Origin: Pseudomonadota bacterium | GTDB taxonomy: Bacteria; Myxococcota_A; Bradymonadia; UBA4248 | Assembly: GCA_009786045.1 (NCBI GenBank) | Contig: WQTY01000048.1 | Location: forward strand, 1-9,874 | DNA length: 9,874 nucleotides | Reading direction: 5' to 3' | Shown here: one piece after another, positions 7,008 through 9,874 of the stretch | Layout of the letters: each line of letters starts with the position of its first letter | Numbering within the stretch: position 1 is the first letter of the stretch | The notes under the pieces: generated by a model | The model's database searches: none | Told to the model about the DNA's origin: nothing | Seen by the model: only the letters and a program-made list of their open reading frames with translations | Made by a program: the position numbers and the translations under genes

Positions 7008-7040
7008 TGGCAGGCTGAAGACTCGCCTGCCATTTTTTTT
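7008..7040 (+). terminator. Intrinsic terminator in the leader of the small lipoprotein gene
   Basis: An 8-bp stem, TGGCAGGC (7008-7015) with GCCTGCCA (7025-7032), has a 9-nt loop and is followed by T8 (7033-7040). It ends 22 nt before the ATG of the lipoprotein gene and 188 nt after the pnp stop. It may end pnp read-through, a short RNA starting near the AT-rich repeat, or act as an attenuator. Confidence 0.85.
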
Positions 7041-7062
7041 GACTTTAAAGCGAGGATGATTC

Positions 7063-7542
7063 ATGAAAAAATTATTGTTTTTTGCTCTGGTGGCTGTGTC
7101 CGCAATGGGAACGCTGGCATGCGGATCAACCACCACCACCCAAAGTGCAAGAGGTGGGTTGGTTCGAGGGGCATTTTCAGACGTCAGAGTGGCCGCTAAA
7201 GATTTCGAGCCGGTCCAAATCGTCTTTGCAACGACAGATGGCGCACTTGCAACATACAATACTCTCCTTGGCGAAGCCGCCAAAGTGGGAGGGCACGCGA
7301 TTGTGAATGTCGTGATTGAAGAGATACGCGTGTGCGAAGGCAAACAAAGTTTTATGGGCAGCAGCTCATCGTGTGCGACAGTGCACTATGGGTCCGCCCT
7401 GGCCATCCGCTACACCAATGCGCTTGAAGTCGACAAATACCTTTCCGTGTCGGACGATTCCTTCATGGGAAGAATGCAGTTGGAAAAATCCAACTCGGGA
7501 TTTTTAGGTAAATTTGTTTCTTTTGGCCAAGGCGGAGAATAA
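7063..7542 (+). CDS. Small lipoprotein of unknown function
   Basis: A 159-residue precursor with a typical lipoprotein signal: KK at 2-3, a hydrophobic core, and lipobox TLAC with acylated Cys20. GAGG at 7052-7055 supports the ATG. A Thr/Ser stretch follows the Cys, then a compact domain (about 36-120) containing the pattern LLGEAAKVGGHAIVNVVIEE (69-88). That pattern, a helix ending in Gly-Gly/Ala-x-AI then a strand, resembles YbjQ/UPF0145-like and other small alpha/beta lipoproteins, but this is a weak impression and no function is assigned. Cys91 and Cys104 flank a Ser-rich loop and could form a disulfide in the periplasm. The gene follows its own AT-rich control region and terminator-like hairpin and appears to be transcribed separately from pnp. 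Confidence 0.8.
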   Translation: MKKLLFFALVAVSAMGTLACGSTTTTQSARGGLVRGAFSDVRVAAKDFEPVQIVFATTDGALATYNTLLGEAAKVGGHAIVNVVIEEIRVCEGKQSFMGSSSSCATVHYGSALAIRYTNALEVDKYLSVSDDSFMGRMQLEKSNSGFLGKFVSFGQGGE

Positions 7543-7819
7543 AATTTCTTTTAATTCCCAAATGATTCGCATTATCGACGTTTTGGCCTGGACCCTGATG
7601 TCTATGCCGGCCGTCGATGCCATCATGAAAGATAGCATGCGCCTGCGAGAAGACAGGCAGGATGGGAATGTTTTGCCGGGGTGGTGCCGCAGGCGACGGG
7701 GGTTTTGCCCCCACCACAGGTTCGCCCGCCTGCATGCTGCATTTCCTTGCTAAGAGGGCGTTTTTTTGCGACAAATACACGTTCTGCATTGTCGTCTAAT
7801 CGACAAAGGGGCAGCCATT
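7543..7819. other. Structured intergenic region between the two lipoprotein genes
   Basis: No supported gene. Stems seen: GCCTG (7641-7645) with CAGGC (7654-7658); GGGGG (7698-7702) with CCCCC (7708-7712), extendable by GTGGTG (7681-7686) with CACCAC (7712-7717); a weak terminator-like CGCCC (7723-7727)/GGGCG (7756-7760) with a 28-nt loop followed by T7 (7761-7767); and three alternating segments CGACAA (7769-7774), TTGTCG (7789-7794), CGACAA (7801-7806). A 63-codon open frame at 7562-7753 has no ribosome-binding site and runs into the hairpins, so it is not called. Confidence 0.45.
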
Positions 7820-7900
7820 TCTTCCAAGGGCAACGACTGTTGTCCCAAAACAATGCGACAGCATTGCAGTGGGTTCGGGGAAGTAAGCTCCCCCGAAGGA
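7820..7900 (-). repeat. Two-hairpin intergenic repeat, copy F (inverted)
   Basis: Read on the - strand: CCTTCGGGGGAGC opens hairpin 1 (TTCGGGG at 7874-7880 with CCCCGAA at 7891-7897 on the + strand; one arm has lost a G), then ACCCACTG, hairpin 2 (CAATGC 7851-7856 with GCATTG 7861-7866, loop GACA), then a TTTTGGGAC tail. It is closest to copy A. Its inner edge overlaps the ribosome-binding site of the following gene. It has no T-run at that edge. Confidence 0.65.
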
Positions 7901-7908
7901 GTATTCAC

Positions 7909-9588
7909 TTGTTCCGTCCTTTTAAGAGCATCCTCGCAGCGCTGTGTACAGGTTTTCTCGTGTCATGCACCGGAGGCGAACCCCCTCCTGCCGCACAGGA
8001 ACACGCAGACGAAGCTGCACCCGAGTCACAAACTGATGCCGTGAGCAGCGGCAGCAATAGCCCTCGCCCCGTACAACCCGATCATGCCGGCATCTTTCTT
8101 CGGCACGAAGGCGGGCTCATTGAGATCCGACGCGGACAGTCAGGCGATCTCTATCCCACCAACGCCGATCGCGGGTTTGGATTTTCGCTCCCCAAAGGGG
8201 ACAGCCTGGCGGTCGACACCAGGCAATTTGTCGTCCTGTCTAAACGCCTCAATCCCATTACGCTCCAGCTAACCCGGATGGATGGATATGCCATCCTGCC
8301 TCCCGCATGGGATGAAGAGGCGCGCCCGGAGAATGTCGCATGGCTGGCCACCTACAACATTCCTGCCAATTTTCAGATCATCGATCGCGAAAGCGGACAC
8401 GTCGAAATCGCCCTCAATGAACCTCTGCCCGCCGGTTTCTATGTTTTGCACGATGACTCCTTCGTTCGCTCTCGAACAAGGCACGACGTGACCGAGTTCT
8501 ATCCGTTCATCGTCGTTGCCTCACGCGGCAATGACATGCCATGGGCCAACGATGCCTCCCGCTGTTTTGAGGGTTTCTATAAAACCTACGCCCAAAGCCT
8601 CATTGCCACGCCACCCGATGAAGCCACCCAACGATCGCTTCGACGGTGTGCGACCTCTATTCACCTGCTATACAGGACGACTTCAAACGCCATCCAACGC
8701 CTCCAGCTCCGCCACCAGCTTCTCTTTCTCAATCGAATCGCCGACATCCACTCGCTGCCCATCCTGCAGCGCATGTTCGATGAAATGCGCCTCGGCGGAA
8801 CAAACCTGGAACAATGGTTCTGGGAACAGGCACAGGGAAGCATCCTGGCCGATCTCATCGGCATCTATGATGCCATCACCTCCGACAGCACCATCAGGCC
8901 GGATGACCTGGCCCCCCTGATCCTCTACTACACCGGGGAGAGCACTGCCCCCAAAATGCTCGAAATGCTCGCATGGGTGCCATTCTCTCGTATTCCAGCA
9001 CCCAATCCCTATCTCGACGCCATGTTCGAACAACTCACCCTTGGAGAGCACTGGCAGGGAAATCTTGCGACGCTTCTGGGCGGCCTGCAGCTGCATCGCA
9101 TCAGCAGCACGACACGGCAATATCCCGGCCTCGCACCATGGCAGCAACGCCTCGACGCAGATATTCCCCCCGTCTTCCGAGAAGTTGCTTCAAGCCTCGA
9201 CAACCTGACACCAGGAACCGGCATCGTCATTGGCCCTTTTCTCTTTCACGATACAACCGACGAAGAAAATCTGGCCGCCAAAACGGCAATTCTGAGCAAA
9301 CGCAGGGAAGTCTCGGCTTGCTATCGTTCACTGGAGCGCCGTTTGGGGAATCGAAGTACGACGCTGATCTACGAGCACCCCCTGCATGGTCACCACCACC
9401 ACCCGTCTTCTGAGCTCCGTGACCCACTCGATAGCCTCCACACCCCACCGGCCGTTGATCAGGAGTTCCTCGATTGCATCAGGACCCAGTACGAATCGAT
9501 TCGCCTGCCAACACTGTCAGATGCTGCCAAGATCGTCATGTTCGCCATCACACTCAACAGCGCCGCCACGGCGCCCTGGCTTCGTTAG
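7909..9588 (+). CDS. Large lipoprotein of unknown function
   Basis: A 559-residue protein starting at TTG 7909, supported by GAAGGAG (7895-7901) 7 nt upstream and by the signal peptide that begins exactly there: basic R3/K6, hydrophobic core, lipobox LVSC with Cys20. The in-frame ATG at 7681 would add 76 residues of non-coding character and bury the signal. After the Cys comes a Pro/Ala/Glu-rich linker (21-59), a probably beta-rich region (about 60-205), and a long helical region (about 205-430). Near the end are Cys471 and Cys523, with a His-rich HGHHHHP at 493-499 between them. The spacing C..Y...L / C....... P ... V.F.I resembles AgmX/PglI-type C-terminal domains of myxobacterial proteins, but only faintly. 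I do not recognise the family. The coding strand is markedly C-rich, unlike the genes at the left of the window. It is bracketed by inverted repeat copies F and G. Confidence 0.8.
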   Translation: MFRPFKSILAALCTGFLVSCTGGEPPPAAQEHADEAAPESQTDAVSSGSNSPRPVQPDHAGIFLRHEGGLIEIRRGQSGDLYPTNADRGFGFSLPKGDSLAVDTRQFVVLSKRLNPITLQLTRMDGYAILPPAWDEEARPENVAWLATYNIPANFQIIDRESGHVEIALNEPLPAGFYVLHDDSFVRSRTRHDVTEFYPFIVVASRGNDMPWANDASRCFEGFYKTYAQSLIATPPDEATQRSLRRCATSIHLLYRTTSNAIQRLQLRHQLLFLNRIADIHSLPILQRMFDEMRLGGTNLEQWFWEQAQGSILADLIGIYDAITSDSTIRPDDLAPLILYYTGESTAPKMLEMLAWVPFSRIPAPNPYLDAMFEQLTLGEHWQGNLATLLGGLQLHRISSTTRQYPGLAPWQQRLDADIPPVFREVASSLDNLTPGTGIVIGPFLFHDTTDEENLAAKTAILSKRREVSACYRSLERRLGNRSTTLIYEHPLHGHHHHPSSELRDPLDSLHTPPAVDQEFLDCIRTQYESIRLPTLSDAAKIVMFAITLNSAATAPWLR

Positions 9589-9597
9589 AGCATTTTC

Positions 9598-9668
9598 ATT
9601 TTTCTTTTCGTGGGGGAACTGCTCCCCCTTTAGGGGGACGCCAGCGAAGCTGCTAGGGGGTTCCCACC
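9598..9668 (+). repeat. Two-hairpin intergenic repeat, copy G (divergent)
   Basis: It follows the large lipoprotein stop by about 10 nt. A T-rich stretch (9598-9608) precedes hairpin 1, GGGGGA (9612-9617) with TCCCCC (9623-9628), loop ACTGC. CCCCC can instead pair with GGGGG at 9633-9637. A second small hairpin CAGC/GCTG (9642-9645 with 9649-9652, loop GAA) lies where hairpin 2 is expected, and GTTCCCAC (9660-9667) can close the whole unit against GTGGG/AAC at 9610-9619. The CCCCCTG spacer is not conserved, so membership rests on hairpin 1 and position. Confidence 0.45.
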
Positions 9669-9669
9669 C

Positions 9670-9874
9670 CAGGGCAACCGCAAAGTCAAAGTACATTGAT
9701 ATTGCTGCGTTATTGCGTTCGCTGGAGCGCCGGAGGTGCGACGACGTGAATAACCGTCGGTGGAGCGAAGCGCAACCGGCGGATAGTGGCCCCCTCTCTA
9801 TCAGCCCCAGCGGGGCTGAACTACGACTCTATATGTCAAAAAACTGAGTATCAAACGACTTTGCGGGAGCCCTG
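9670..9874. repeat. 205-bp segment bounded by inverted repeats (possible MITE-like element)
   Basis: The left end 9670-9687 reads CAGGGCAACCGCAAAGTC; the reverse complement of 9857-9874 reads CAGGGCTCCCGCAAAGTC, matching at 16 of 18 positions. The interior is non-coding and structured: CGCCGG (9728-9733) with CCGGCG (9776-9781) encloses CGACG (9742-9746)/CGTCG (9755-9759); GCGTTCGCT (9715-9723) nearly complements AGCGAAGCGC (9764-9773); and TCAGCCCC (9801-9808) pairs with GGGGCTGA (9812-9819). No transposase is encoded. The window ends at the right terminus, so any target-site duplication cannot be seen there. Confidence 0.55.

Noticed and set aside
7562..7753. A 63-codon open frame starting MIRIIDVLAW
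   Set aside because: There is no ribosome-binding site, the second half is the translation of GC-rich hairpins, and nothing is recognised. It might be a gene remnant, but the evidence is too thin to call.
7681..7908. 76-residue N-terminal extension of the large lipoprotein
   Set aside because: It would place the signal peptide internally and translate repeat copy F; the TTG at 7909 has a good ribosome-binding site and starts the signal peptide.
1..9874. CRISPR array, tRNA or rRNA genes, phage or defence genes
   Set aside because: No regularly spaced identical repeats with unique spacers, no tRNA-like fold with a T-loop motif in intergenic DNA, and no proteins of these classes were seen on either strand.

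Overview
The window is chromosomal DNA from a Gram-negative (two-membrane) bacterium of moderate-to-high GC. This is shown by an Mla-type ABC ATPase, a PpiD-like membrane-anchored periplasmic foldase and two lipoproteins with clear lipoboxes. The style of the envelope genes (tandem-fused MlaF-like ATPase, Pro/Ala-rich lipoprotein, a Cys-pair tail reminiscent of AgmX/PglI C-termini) suggests a deltaproteobacterial lineage such as Myxococcota or Bradymonadota, but no rRNA or other decisive marker is present. All six protein genes lie on the + strand.

Layout: (1) 1-263, a non-coding stretch packed with hairpins, including two oppositely oriented copies of a local two-hairpin repeat. (2) 264-1823, one polypeptide holding two MlaF-like ATPase domains. 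(3) 1824-2207, an intergenic region with another repeat copy and a possible promoter. (4) 2208-4031, a PpiD/SurA-like foldase ending in a strong intrinsic terminator. (5) 4086-6820, the conserved rpsO-pnp pair (ribosomal protein S15 and polynucleotide phosphorylase) with a good promoter and an intrinsic terminator between the two genes. (6) 6821-7062, a repeat copy, an AT-rich tandem repeat and a terminator-like leader hairpin. (7) 7063-7542, a small lipoprotein. (8) 7543-7908, a structured gap ending in a repeat copy. (9) 7909-9588, a large lipoprotein of unknown function with a TTG start. (10) 9589-9874, a last repeat copy abutting a 205-bp segment bounded by inverted repeats.

The housekeeping core is rpsO-pnp (translation and RNA turnover). 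The flanking genes concern the envelope: lipid transport energisation, periplasmic folding and lipoproteins. No classical defence, CRISPR, phage or biosynthetic system is visible.

The most unusual signal is the intergenic repeat. It consists of a G5/C5 stem, a CCCCCTG-type spacer, a second hairpin, and a tail resembling TTGTGGG..AAAGTGGC. There are about six copies, their stems change by compensating substitutions, and the polarity is striking: the ATPase gene and the large lipoprotein gene are each bracketed by an inverted pair whose G5/C5 hairpin faces the gene. The + strand also changes from G-rich to C-rich part-way through pnp.
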